Made by a program: the position numbers and the translations under genes
Notes under the pieces: model-generated
Databases searched by the model: none
The model's input: only the letters and a program-made list of their open reading frames with translations
Told to the model about the DNA's origin: nothing
Part shown: positions 52,309-62,847 of the stretch, piece after piece
How positions within the stretch are numbered: position 1 is the first letter of the stretch
Layout of the letters: each line of letters begins with the position of its first letter
Assembly: GCF_003333315.1 (NCBI RefSeq)
Contig: NZ_PSYR01000001.1
Location: forward strand, 124,001-188,000
DNA length: 64,000 bases
Reading direction: 5' to 3'
DNA from: Acidiferrobacter thiooxydans
GTDB taxonomy: Bacteria > Pseudomonadota > Gammaproteobacteria > Acidiferrobacterales > Acidiferrobacteraceae

Positions 52309-52346
52309 TCGCAGCCGGTGCCCCGCCATCATCTTGGAGAAGCATA

Positions 52347-53381
52347 ATGGCCTTGAAAGTCCTGATTCTAGGAGTGAACGGATTCATAGGTAACAGCCTG
52401 ACCCAGGCCATCCTCGAGCAAAAGGACTGGGAGATCTATGGCATGGACATGAATAACGACAAGCTCGAGACCTGCCTCGGCAATCCGCGATTCCATTTCG
52501 TGGAGGGCGATATCACGGTCAATCGCGAGTGGATCGAATATCACATCAAGAAGTGCGATGTCGTGTTGCCGTTGGTGGCCATCGCCACGCCTGCCACCTA
52601 TGTCACAGACCCCCTGCGGGTCTTCGAGCTGGATTTCGAGGCCAATCTCGATATCGTGCGCAAATGCGTGCGCTATAAGCGCCGCGTGCTGTTTCCCTCG
52701 ACGTCCGAGGTCTATGGCATGAGCGCCGATACCCCCTTCAACGAGGAGACGAGCCATCTGGTGCTGGGCCCCATCCACAAGCAGCGCTGGATTTATTCCT
52801 GCTCGAAGCAGCTCATGGACCGCGTCATCTATGCCTATGGCAAGGAAGGCCTGCCCTTTACCCTATTTCGCCCCTTCAATTGGATCGGACCCAAGCTCGA
52901 CAACATCCTCGAGCCCAAGGAAGGGAGTTCGCGCGTCCTCACCCAGTTTCTCGGCAATATCCTGCGCGGCAAGGATATCCAGCTCGTCGACGGCGGCAAT
53001 CAGAGACGCAGCTTTACGTATATCGATGATGGCGTCGACGCCCTGTTGCGCATCATAGAAAACCGCGACGGCTGCGCCGACGGCCGCATCTTCAATATCG
53101 GCAACCCGGCCAACGATTGCTCCATCAAAGAGCTCGCGGATGCGCTCGTGACCCTGGTCCGGTCCTATCCCCGGTATGCGGCGTTGGCCGACCAGGTGAA
53201 GGTTGTGGCGGTCAACTCGAAGGAATATTACGGCGAGGGTTATCAGGATATTCTGACGCGCGTACCTTCGATCGAGAATGCCCGCAATTATCTCGGCTGG
53301 GAGCCGCGCACCGATCTTACGACCGCCTTGAAGAAGACTCTCGACTACCATCTCGATCGTCCATCTCAGGAACTGCAATAA
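52347..53381 (+). CDS. UDP-glucuronate decarboxylase (stand-alone ArnA C-terminal domain)
   Basis: 344 residues of the short-chain dehydrogenase/reductase superfamily. NAD site [43 protein letters not shown], and the catalytic Tyr-x3-Lys in [31 protein letters not shown] and the arginine-rich [11 protein letters not shown] are close to the ArnA dehydrogenase domain. Oxidatively decarboxylates UDP-GlcA (from Ugd, encoded at 57.7 kb) to the 4-keto-pentose. A 38-bp gap separates it from the formyltransferase gene. Confidence 0.94.
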   Translation: MALKVLILGVNGFIGNSLTQAILEQKDWEIYGMDMNNDKLETCLGNPRFHFVEGDITVNREWIEYHIKKCDVVLPLVAIATPATYVTDPLRVFELDFEANLDIVRKCVRYKRRVLFPSTSEVYGMSADTPFNEETSHLVLGPIHKQRWIYSCSKQLMDRVIYAYGKEGLPFTLFRPFNWIGPKLDNILEPKEGSSRVLTQFLGNILRGKDIQLVDGGNQRRSFTYIDDGVDALLRIIENRDGCADGRIFNIGNPANDCSIKELADALVTLVRSYPRYAALADQVKVVAVNSKEYYGEGYQDILTRVPSIENARNYLGWEPRTDLTTALKKTLDYHLDRPSQELQ

Positions 53382-53385
53382 GGGG

Positions 53386-54300
53386 ATGCCCGACATCATC
53401 ATTGCCGTAAAGGTCGATGTGGACACCGAGCGTGGCACGCGCCTCGGTGTCCCCGCCTTGGCGCGGGTTTTCGATGAGCTCGGGATACGCGCGACCTTTT
53501 TCTTCTCCCTGGGTCCGGACAATACCGGACGGGCCTTGCGGCGGGTCTTTCGTCCCGGGTTCCTGAAAAAGGTCAGACGCACGAGCGTCATCGGCACCTA
53601 TGGAATGCGTACGTTGTTGAATGGCGTATTGTGGCCGGGCCCGTATATCGGTCGACGCCATGCCGATGTCATGCGCGCCATCCGCGATGCCGGTCACGAG
53701 GTCGGCATCCATTGCTACGATCACATCCGCTGGCAAGACGGCCTCCATCGCATGCGTCTTGCCGAGGTGCGCGCGGAGTTTGGCCGGGCACGCACGGAAT
53801 TCGCGCGCGTCTTCGGGGTCGCGGCCACCGCTGCCGCCGCTGCCGGCTGGCAGGCGGACGCGCACAGCCTCACGGTCTACGACGAGGCGGGGCTCGCCTA
53901 TGCCAGCGACACGCGCGGCAGCACGCCGTTTTTCCCCGCCGTCCGCGGCCAACGCTTTCGCACGCTCCAGATCCCCACCACGCTCCCGACCCTCGATGAA
54001 CTCATGGGCCGCCCCGATTTTCCCGACGAGCTGCTCGCCACGCACTATTTTTCCCTGCTGCACCGCAACGCGGTCAACGTGATGACCGTCCATGCCGAGA
54101 TCGAGGGCCTCGTCAAACGGGACTGGTTCCGCGAGTTCCTGACGCGCGCCGTGTCCATGCGCGTGCAGTTCCTCACGTTGGCGGCGGTCGCCCAGACGGT
54201 ATTGGCGCAGCCCGACGCGGTGCCGGTCAATGAGCTCGTCCAAGGCGAGATCGATGGGCGTTCGGGGACGCTGGCCGTGCAAGGCGGCGCCATCGCGTGA
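53386..54300 (+). CDS. arnD: Ara4FN-undecaprenol deformylase ArnD
   Basis: 304 residues, polysaccharide-deacetylase (NodB-like) fold. KVDVDTERGTRLGVPALARV contains the metal/catalytic Asp; HEVGIHCYDHIRWQDGLHRM contains the zinc-binding His pair; AGWQADAHSLTVYDEAGLAY and NVMTVHAEIEGL complete it. Deformylates undecaprenyl-phosphate-Ara4FN so that it can be flipped and transferred. The last 4 bases overlap the hrpB start (GTGA). Confidence 0.94.
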   Translation: MPDIIIAVKVDVDTERGTRLGVPALARVFDELGIRATFFFSLGPDNTGRALRRVFRPGFLKKVRRTSVIGTYGMRTLLNGVLWPGPYIGRRHADVMRAIRDAGHEVGIHCYDHIRWQDGLHRMRLAEVRAEFGRARTEFARVFGVAATAAAAAGWQADAHSLTVYDEAGLAYASDTRGSTPFFPAVRGQRFRTLQIPTTLPTLDELMGRPDFPDELLATHYFSLLHRNAVNVMTVHAEIEGLVKRDWFREFLTRAVSMRVQFLTLAAVAQTVLAQPDAVPVNELVQGEIDGRSGTLAVQGGAIA

Positions 54301-56768
54301 CGGGCCCCGGGCTCGACGCGTTACCGGTTGCTGCCTGTATCGGCGATCTTCGGGCGGCGTTGTCAGACCATGGCGTGGTGCTCCTGTCGGCGCCGACCGG
54401 TAGCGGCAAGACCACCGCCATACCCCCCGCGCTGCTTGATCTGCCCGCCCTCGGCTCGCGCAAGATCCTCATGCTCGAGCCGCGCAGGCTCGCGGCGCGT
54501 CTGGCCTGTGAATGGATGGCCTCGGTCATCCACGAGCGTCCCGGCGCCACGATCGGCTATCGTACCGGCACCGAGACCGCAGTCTCGGGGGCGACGCGCA
54601 TCGAGGTCATGACCGAGGGTGTGTTGACCCGCCGCCTGCAGCGCGATCCCGAGCTTGCCGACACCGGTCTTGTGATCTTCGACGAGGTGCATGAGCGACA
54701 TCTGGCGACGGACCTGGGCCTGGCGCTGGTTCGCGATATCCAGTTAGGCCTGCGTACCGATCTGCGCGTCCTGCTCATGTCGGCGACGCTCTCCGATACC
54801 GCGTTCACCCGGTATTTTCCGGATGCGCCGCTCGTGGAATCACAGGGACGGCAATTCCCCGTGGCCATCGACTATCTCCCGCGGGCCGCCGGCCTGCGCC
54901 TCGACCGGCTCGTACGCGATGGCGTGCTGCGCGTCCTCGCCGTCACCCGTGGTGATGTGCTGGTGTTTCTGCCAGGCCTGCGTGAGATCGCGCACTGCGA
55001 GCGCGCGCTGGAAGGCGATATGGCGGCCATGGGTATTACGCTTCGCCGCCTCCACGGCGCGATGTCGGGCGCGGAGCAGGATCTGGTACGAGAGCGCGAG
55101 GGACCGCGGCGCGTGATCCTTGCAAGCGCGGTCGCGCAGAGCAGCATCACATTGCCGCGCGTCGACGGCGTCGTCGACGCGGGCCTTGTCCGCACCGCCT
55201 GTTTCGATCATGCCAACGGCTTTACGCGGCTCGTTACGTCCCCGGCAAGCCAGGACATCGCCGACCAGCGCGCCGGGCGCGCGGGACGCGTGCGCCCCGG
55301 TCATTGCCTGCGGCTATGGACCCCGGAAGATCACCGTGGCCGACCCCGTTTCGCGCGGCCGGAGATCGAGCAGGCCGACCTCAGCGCGTTGGCGCTCGAT
55401 CTCGCCGCCTGGGGTACGCCGGACGCTGCCGGCCTGCATTGGCTTACGCCCCCTCCGTCTGCGGCCTTCGCGGCTGCGCGCCGACGGCTCCACGAGCTCG
55501 GGCTTGTCGCCCTGGACGGCACGATCACAACCGTCGGTCGCCGTACCGTGGATCATGGGTTCAGTCCGCGCCTGGGCGCAGCCCTCGCCTGCGCCGCGCC
55601 CGCACACCAGCCGTTATTGTGTGCCGTGGCGGCGATCGTAGACGAGCGTGACACGGTTCGTGATCGCGATGACGTCGCGCTCGCCACGCGGCTTACGTGG
55701 TTGCGGACGCATCCCGACTCGGCGGCCGCGCGGCGCATGCGTCGTCTCGCGGCGCGCGTACGCGTGCCGGCCTGGAACGGTGAGGGCGCGCATGATGAAG
55801 AGCTGGCGCGGCTTCTCCTGCCGGTCTACGGTGATCGCGTCGCTTTGTGTGTGGAGCGCGGTGAGACCGCAGTCTTCAAGCTGGCCTGCGGTCCACGCGC
55901 GCGCCTTGCGCTTGCCGACCCCTTGAGCCGCCAGGATGCGCTCTTGGCGCTGATCGTCGAGGAGACCGCTGAGGGTCCGTGGATGCGCCTGGCGGTGCCC
56001 CTCTCTGGATCCTTGTGGGACGACGCCCAGCGATCGGCCGTCGAACGCCTATGCGTGCGTTGGGATGAACGCACATATACCTTTGCGGCGTACAAGGAGC
56101 GGCGTCTGGGCGACATCCGCTTGCAGGCACTCCCCTGTGCCGTCCCCCGAGATGCGGATTTCCCGGAGGCCCTGGAGGCCGCGGTGCGACGCGCGGGTCT
56201 TGCCGCGCTTCCGTGGACCGAGGAGGCGTTGGCCCTGCGCGCGCGGCTCGCGTGGCTCGCGTCCTTACCGTCTCGCGAGGGCTGGCCCGATGTCAGTGAT
56301 GCCGCGCTCGTCAGCCACGTCCAGTGGCTTTCGGCGGCGGTCATTGCGCCCCGCGGCCAGACTGCCGCGGCGTCCGTGGACGTGGCTCGCGGGCTCTATC
56401 ATGGGCTGCTCTCATCCGTCCAACGACACGAGATCGACCGTCTGGCGCCGGCCTCGGTGCCGCTGCGTTCGGGCCGCCCGTATCCGCTTCGCTATACCGG
56501 CGGCGGCCCCCCGGTGCTCGCCGCTCCCGTGCAGGAATTCTTGGGGATGACCGAGACGCCCCGGCTGGACGCCGGCCGCGTCGCGGTCACGGTGGAGCTG
56601 CTTTCGCCCGCGCGCCGGCCGCTGCAGGTGACCTCCGACCTCCAGGGCTTCTGGCGGGGCGCCTATCCCGAGCTCAGGCGCGCGCTCGCGGCCCGCTACC
56701 CGCGCCATGAGTGGCCGCTCGATCCGCTGTCTGTGCCGCCCTATCGCCCGCACAAGAGGAGGTCTTGA
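54297..56768 (+). CDS. hrpB: ATP-dependent RNA helicase HrpB
   Basis: 823 residues starting at GTG inside the arnD stop. DEAH/DExH helicase motifs: Walker [18 protein letters not shown], motif [18 protein letters not shown] (motif III), and [20 protein letters not shown] (motif VI). The C-terminal HrpB-specific domain is present. Typical length. Its coupling to arnD looks incidental. Convergent with bioB; the 3' ends overlap by 95 bp. Confidence 0.95.
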   Translation: MTGPGLDALPVAACIGDLRAALSDHGVVLLSAPTGSGKTTAIPPALLDLPALGSRKILMLEPRRLAARLACEWMASVIHERPGATIGYRTGTETAVSGATRIEVMTEGVLTRRLQRDPELADTGLVIFDEVHERHLATDLGLALVRDIQLGLRTDLRVLLMSATLSDTAFTRYFPDAPLVESQGRQFPVAIDYLPRAAGLRLDRLVRDGVLRVLAVTRGDVLVFLPGLREIAHCERALEGDMAAMGITLRRLHGAMSGAEQDLVREREGPRRVILASAVAQSSITLPRVDGVVDAGLVRTACFDHANGFTRLVTSPASQDIADQRAGRAGRVRPGHCLRLWTPEDHRGRPRFARPEIEQADLSALALDLAAWGTPDAAGLHWLTPPPSAAFAAARRRLHELGLVALDGTITTVGRRTVDHGFSPRLGAALACAAPAHQPLLCAVAAIVDERDTVRDRDDVALATRLTWLRTHPDSAAARRMRRLAARVRVPAWNGEGAHDEELARLLLPVYGDRVALCVERGETAVFKLACGPRARLALADPLSRQDALLALIVEETAEGPWMRLAVPLSGSLWDDAQRSAVERLCVRWDERTYTFAAYKERRLGDIRLQALPCAVPRDADFPEALEAAVRRAGLAALPWTEEALALRARLAWLASLPSREGWPDVSDAALVSHVQWLSAAVIAPRGQTAAASVDVARGLYHGLLSSVQRHEIDRLAPASVPLRSGRPYPLRYTGGGPPVLAAPVQEFLGMTETPRLDAGRVAVTVELLSPARRPLQVTSDLQGFWRGAYPELRRALAARYPRHEWPLDPLSVPPYRPHKRRS

Positions 56769-57684
56769 GGCCGAGCTTGGCAAACAATGCCTGATCGGCG
56801 GCGACCTTGGGGTTTGGCGTGGTGAGCAGCATGTCGCCCGCGAAGATCGAATTGGCGCCGGCGAAGTAACACAAGGCCTGCAGCTCCTCGCTCATGCCTT
56901 CGCGACCCGCGGCGATGCGTACGCGGCTCGTCGGCAGACAGATGCGCGCCACGGCGATGGTGCGCACGAACTCGAAGGGCTCCAGGCTCGGTTCATCCCC
57001 GAGCGGTGTCCCCGGTACGCGCACCAAAAGATTGATCGGCACGCTCTCCGGCGGCGGATCGAGCGCCGCGAGTTGGGCGATGAGTCCGGCGCGGTCGTGG
57101 CGCGTCTCCCCCATGCCTACTATCCCCCCGCAGCACACCTTGAGCCCGGCCTTGCGCACCCGCGCGAGCGTCTCTAGGCGGTCGTCATAGGTCCGCGTCC
57201 CGATTACCTCTTTATAGAATTCCGGACTGGTATCAAGGTTATGGTTGTAATAATCGAGTCCGGCCTCGGCCAGCTGCTCGGCCTGGCCTTCGCGCAAAAG
57301 CCCGAGCGTCGCGCAGGTCTCGAGTCCCAGGCCGCGGATTGCGGCGATCATCTCCGCCACGCGCTTTAGGTCGCGCTCCTTGGGACCACGCCATGCCGCC
57401 CCCATGCAAAAGCGTCCGGCCCCGCTTGCCTTGGCGCGGCGCGCGGCCGCCAGCACCTCGTCGATATCGAGCAAGGCCTCGTCCTGAACACCCGTGTCAT
57501 GACGCCGCGACTGCGGGCAGTATCCGCAATCCTCCGGACAGCCACCGGTCTTGATCGAGAGCAGCGTGCTGATCTGGATCTCGTTGGCATCGAAGTGACG
57601 CCTATGGACGGTATGGGCCTCGAACAGAAGATCGAAAAAGGCGTGGGCAAAAAGGTCTTCAACGGCGTGCGTTGTGTGGGTCAT
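56674..57684 (-). CDS. bioB: Biotin synthase
   Basis: 336 residues from an ATG with GGAGGAACC upstream. Radical-SAM cluster CPEDCGYC (the C-x3-C-x2-C triad) near residue 49; [11 protein letters not shown] before it and [30 protein letters not shown] and [16 protein letters not shown] after it are typical. The arginine that ligands the 2Fe-2S cluster lies in RVRIAAGRE. Inserts sulfur into dethiobiotin. Other bio genes are not in the window. The C-terminal 30 residues overlap hrpB on the opposite strand. Confidence 0.95.
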   Translation of the reverse strand: MTHTTHAVEDLFAHAFFDLLFEAHTVHRRHFDANEIQISTLLSIKTGGCPEDCGYCPQSRRHDTGVQDEALLDIDEVLAAARRAKASGAGRFCMGAAWRGPKERDLKRVAEMIAAIRGLGLETCATLGLLREGQAEQLAEAGLDYYNHNLDTSPEFYKEVIGTRTYDDRLETLARVRKAGLKVCCGGIVGMGETRHDRAGLIAQLAALDPPPESVPINLLVRVPGTPLGDEPSLEPFEFVRTIAVARICLPTSRVRIAAGREGMSEELQALCYFAGANSIFAGDMLLTTPNPKVAADQALFAKLGLKTSSCAGDRAAQTADRAATHGAGSGPRARA

Positions 57685-57741
57685 GGTTCCTCCTCATGCC
57701 CCACGCTACGGTGCCCGCCGCGCCCTGTCAACTCTCGAAGA

Positions 57742-59094
57742 TCATTCCGGTTGACGGATATTCGAGCGCCCGATGCCCGTATAGCGGAATCCCGCCTCGC
57801 CGAGGCGTTGCGGGTCGTATTGGTTGCGGCCATCGAAGATGCGCGGTTCCTTGAGAAGTCGCCCCATGCGCTCGAAATCCGGGTGCCGGAAAGGCTTCCA
57901 TTCCGTGACCAGGATCAGGGCGTCGGCCCCCTCCAGGGCCTGGTATTGATCATTCGCGAGCACAAGCGCGCCGCTTTTGAACCAGGACTCCGGGAGCTCG
58001 GCGTGCGCCGCCTGGGTCGCCACGGGATCGTAGGCCGTGACCCGCGCGCCCGCCGCGATCAAGGCGTTCAGGAGCACGATCGACGAGGCCTCGCGCATGT
58101 CATCCGTTCCGGGCTTGAAGGCGAGCCCCCAAAGCGCGAAACGGCGTCCTTTGAGGTCGTTGCCGTATTCGCGGACGATATGCCCAAACAGCAGCTGTTT
58201 TTGTTGTTCGTTGCGCGCCTCGACCGCCTTCAAGACCACAGGCTCGAATCCGCAATCGTCGGCCATGCGAATGATGGCCTTGACATCCTTCGGGAAGCAC
58301 GACCCGCCATAGCCGCAGCCGGGATAGATGAACGAGTAGCCTATACGACTGTCCGATCCTATGCCGCGGCGGACACTTTCCACGTCCACGTCCAGACGCT
58401 CACAAAGATTCGCGATCTCGTTGATAAACGATATCTTCGTCGCCAGCATGGCGTTGGCGGCGTATTTCGTCATTTCCGCCGCGCGCACGCTCATGAACAG
58501 CAGGCGCTCATGATTGCGCATGAAGGTCGCATAGAGGTCCCGCATGCGGTCACGCGCCGTATCGGAGTCGCATCCGACGATGACGCGGTCGGGCCGCATG
58601 AAATCGGCCACGGCGTCGCCTTCCTTCAAAAACTCCGGATTGCTCACGACATCGAAGGGGATGTCGACCCCGCGGGCCTGAAGCTCGGCTGCGATCGCCT
58701 CGCGTACGCGCTCCGCGGTTCCGACCGGCACGGTCGACTTGTCGACGATTATGGCGTAGTGACTCAGGTAGCGGCCGATGTCGCGGGCTACGTCAAGAAC
58801 ATAGCGCAGGTCTGCCGAACCGTCTGTGTTGGGCGGCGTGCCCACGGCTATGAAGTAGACATCGCTCGCGGCCAAGGCGTCTTGAAGCGAGGTGCTAAAC
58901 TGTAGGCGCTTTGCGCTCACATTGCCGCTTACGATGGTCTCGAGCCCCGGCTCGTATATCGGCAGTATGCCCCGTTTGAGATTCTCGATCTTGCGTTCGT
59001 CTATGTCGACGCAGGTGACCTCGTTGCCCATCTCGGCAAAGCATGCGCCTGTTACGAGCCCCACGTAACCCGTGCCAACCACGGTCAATTGCAT
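57742..59094 (-). CDS. ugd: UDP-glucose 6-dehydrogenase
   Basis: 450 residues from the ATG at 59094 (MQLTVVGTGYVGLVTG); a TTG nine codons earlier is less likely. Oxidises UDP-glucose twice to UDP-glucuronate. NAD motif GTGYVGLVTG, TPPNTDGSADLRYV, VDKSTVPVGT, NPEFLKEGDAV, the lysine region TKYAANAMLATKISFINEIA and catalytic Cys in PGCGYGGSCFPKD. Supplies the substrate for the ArnA decarboxylase encoded 4 kb away, completing the Ara4N pathway, although on the opposite strand. Confidence 0.96.
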   Translation of the reverse strand: MQLTVVGTGYVGLVTGACFAEMGNEVTCVDIDERKIENLKRGILPIYEPGLETIVSGNVSAKRLQFSTSLQDALAASDVYFIAVGTPPNTDGSADLRYVLDVARDIGRYLSHYAIIVDKSTVPVGTAERVREAIAAELQARGVDIPFDVVSNPEFLKEGDAVADFMRPDRVIVGCDSDTARDRMRDLYATFMRNHERLLFMSVRAAEMTKYAANAMLATKISFINEIANLCERLDVDVESVRRGIGSDSRIGYSFIYPGCGYGGSCFPKDVKAIIRMADDCGFEPVVLKAVEARNEQQKQLLFGHIVREYGNDLKGRRFALWGLAFKPGTDDMREASSIVLLNALIAAGARVTAYDPVATQAAHAELPESWFKSGALVLANDQYQALEGADALILVTEWKPFRHPDFERMGRLLKEPRIFDGRNQYDPQRLGEAGFRYTGIGRSNIRQPE

Positions 59095-59332
59095 CGTCGT
59101 GTCCACCACACCAAACGGCAACGCCTGCCGCGCGGGACATTCTAGCAGATCGCGCGATGCGGCTCCCGTGATCGCGTCCGTGCGCGCCCACCCGCCGTGC
59201 CGCCGGCCCTTCGCCGCCTCGCGCGCTCGCTCGGCCAGGAGGCCTGCGCGCCTTCGGCAACGTCATCGCCATGGATGCGATGCCGCTCGCCTGCCAGACG
59301 CCCGTGGCGCCTGATAACGCGAGCGCCGAACC

Positions 59333-59731
59333 TCAAAGCGACGGTGTCACGTCACGCCCCCCGTAGAGCCGTTCGTAGCGCGTCTGACAATCGGTGCAGC
59401 GCTCAGCGGTTGGGTAGGCCTCGAGGCGCGCGTAGGGGATGTGGTGCCCGCACTCGGTGCATTGCCCGTAAACGCCTTCCTTCATGCGCTCCAGGGCACG
59501 GTCGACGGCGCGCAGATCGCGTACCTCGTTTTCCATCTCGGCAAGGTTCAGATCGGTCTGTTGGAGGGCTGTTGATTCGTCGCCCGAATCCGCGACCTCA
59601 CCTGTTATGCGGCGCAGATTGTCATGACCGGCATCGCTGGTTCCGGCCTGGATCATGGCGAGCAGGTCCTGGCGCCGGCGCGTGAGCTGGTCTTTCAATG
59701 TCTGAAGCCTGGTTGCGGTAAGCTCGGTCAT
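59333..59731 (-). CDS. DksA/TraR-family zinc-finger protein
   Basis: 132 residues, ATG with AAGGAGGG upstream. An N-terminal coiled coil (TRLQTLKDQLTRRRQDLLAM, TDLNLAEMENEVRDLRAVDR) is followed by the zinc finger CTECGHHIPYARLEAYPTAE with a second CTDCQ pair. This is the DksA C4-type fold but shorter than DksA itself (151 residues) and without a visible DxxDxA tip, so it is a paralogue, perhaps binding the RNA polymerase secondary channel with altered activity. The 211 bp downstream, up to ugd, contain nothing recognisable. Confidence 0.88.
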   Translation of the reverse strand: MTELTATRLQTLKDQLTRRRQDLLAMIQAGTSDAGHDNLRRITGEVADSGDESTALQQTDLNLAEMENEVRDLRAVDRALERMKEGVYGQCTECGHHIPYARLEAYPTAERCTDCQTRYERLYGGRDVTPSL

Positions 59732-60361
59732 CGATAACCCTCCTTCGAGGTTCGGCAGCGGACGGAAATGGCCGGCGCAGACACATGCACCATGAACCCG
59801 CTTCGGGCATTATGCGCCGCCTATCATGCCAGATGCACGATCGGCGCGTGCCGGACTCACGTCCGAGCCGACGGGATCGGGCGCCGCGCAGCCGACGGTC
59901 GATGAGTTTGCGCGTTGTGGCTTGCCGGATGCGAGATCCGCTGGCCGGACCCACGCCTTACGGCACCGGTTGCGCATGATCGGGTGCTTGCCCGATGGAT
60001 GCGCACAAAGCGATGGTGTGATGCGCGCGGATGCTCTCCGGCGCCCTCATGGCGACACGGCAAGCAACATACGCGCCTGTCGGCATGGGTTTCTTGGGAA
60101 ACGGCCACGCAAATTGTTTGCAAATGTTGATATCGCTGTTACAGTTAGGCTTGACGGCGATGCGATCTCGTGATGTAGACAGCGTGTGCGCCGTTTGTGA
60201 CGGGAATTGGGCGCGCCTCGAGATATCGCGCTCGCAACACGCGGCCGATATGGCGTTTCGGTCGCGCACTGGCCGGTTGGCTCCTTGCCCCGACGCCCGA
60301 ACTCAAGGGAGGCGGAGAGTTGGCGGAGCGCAGCTCTTAACATGAACGAAGGAGTGAGCGT
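59732..60361 (+). other. 630-bp intergenic region with candidate promoter for the H1-like gene
   Basis: No ORF here has coding character. An AT-rich island (about 60105-60150, including GTTTGCAAATG) interrupts GC-rich sequence. TTGACG (60151-60156), a 17-nt spacer and TGTAGA (60174-60179) form a possible promoter for the H1-like gene, leaving a leader of about 175 nt. AAGGAGTGAGCGT before 60362 is a strong ribosome-binding site. The left part must hold the dksA-like promoter. Confidence 0.4.
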
Positions 60362-60625
60362 ATGGCAATAAAGAAGAAGGCGGCGGCGCCCAAGAAGGCG
60401 GTGCGAAAAAGCGCGCCTGCAAAGGCGTCGGTCAAGAAGGCCGCCGTCAAAAAGTCGGTGACAAAGAAGGCGTCCGTCAAGAAGGCGTCGGTCAAGAAGG
60501 CCGCACCGAAGAAGGCGTCAACCCGGATGGCGACGTCGACGTCGCGCACCAAGATGGCAGCCAAGAAGTCGGTGACAACCAAGACCACGTCCACCAAGAA
60601 GAAGGCGCGTTCCAAGAAGAAGTAG
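60362..60625 (+). CDS. Histone-H1-like Lys/Ala-rich DNA-binding protein
   Basis: 87 residues, almost entirely Lys, Ala, Val, Ser, Thr and Pro: KKKAAAPKKAVRKSAPAKAS near the start, then SVKKA/SVTKKA repeats and a terminal KKKARSKKK. This is the composition of bacterial H1-like nucleoid proteins such as AlgP/HctB-type tails. Very basic, no acidic residues, presumed to compact or coat DNA. Strong ribosome-binding site, long leader and a T-rich terminator suggest an abundant monocistronic message. The same repeat type ends the adenylate kinase at 40.7 kb. Confidence 0.92.
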   Translation: MAIKKKAAAPKKAVRKSAPAKASVKKAAVKKSVTKKASVKKASVKKAAPKKASTRMATSTSRTKMAAKKSVTTKTTSTKKKARSKKK

Positions 60626-60644
60626 CCCGCGCGGGGCCGTAAGA

Positions 60645-60671
60645 GGCCGTGTCTTCGACACGGCCTTTTTT
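60645..60671 (+). terminator. Intrinsic terminator of the H1-like gene
   Basis: GGCCGTGTC-TTC-GACACGGCC (9-bp perfect stem) followed directly by six T residues. The best Rho-independent terminator in the window; it touches the stop of the convergent gene at 60670. Confidence 0.9.
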
Positions 60672-61115
60672 ACGCGTCCTCCTCGTCCTCCTCGTCCTCC
60701 AGGCTTCCCTTGTTCAAGACCTGAAGGGTCTCGGCCCAGGCGTTCTCGTGTTCCTGCAGCTCGGTCGTCATGATCCGATGGAGATCTACGAGGACCTGCG
60801 ACAGGGCATCCTTGTCGCGGCCGCCCGTGACGCCCTGGGCGGCGCGTTCCGTTTGCAGTAGCGTGTCGCGCGCGCTCAGACATGACCCCAGCAGGTTTTT
60901 GATGCGCTCACGCCTTTTGGGGATCCAGGCGCGGTCGGCATCGAGTGATTTGAGCCGTTCACCGAGCTCCAGGATGCGTTTACGCAGCCTGGTCAAAAGC
61001 CCCAACTGCTCGCTTTTTATGTCGCCCCACACCGCGATATCGATCAGCAGTTGCCAGCGCGCGCGCAGCCGGGCCACGAGTTCGGCGGGTAATGCGACGT
61101 CCCCGACGGTGTCCA

Positions 61116-61116
<1 letters not shown>
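60670..61116 (-). CDS. Hypothetical helical protein downstream of murU
   Basis: 148 residues from the ATG that overlaps the murU stop (TGATG); an upstream in-frame ATG inside murU is less likely. Mostly alpha-helical, with coiled-coil character (LLTRLRKRILELGERLKSLD, TELQEHENAWAETLQVLNKG) and a very acidic end (EDEEDEEDA). No signal peptide or membrane helix. Family not recognised. Cotranscribed with amgK-murU, but no functional link is evident. Confidence 0.7.
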
Positions 61117-62758
<1,642 letters not shown>

Positions 62759-62847
62759 GAAATTTCTCCTTATAACCGGACGAGGCCTTGCCTCGGCGGG
62801 CGATTGTATGCGATTTTAGCCGCCATTGACATTTGACCGACACCCCG

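Noticed and set aside
59826-60345. Short ORFs in the dksA-like/H1-like spacer
   Set aside because: Composition is not protein-like, there are no ribosome-binding sites, and overlapping frames on both strands are equally open.
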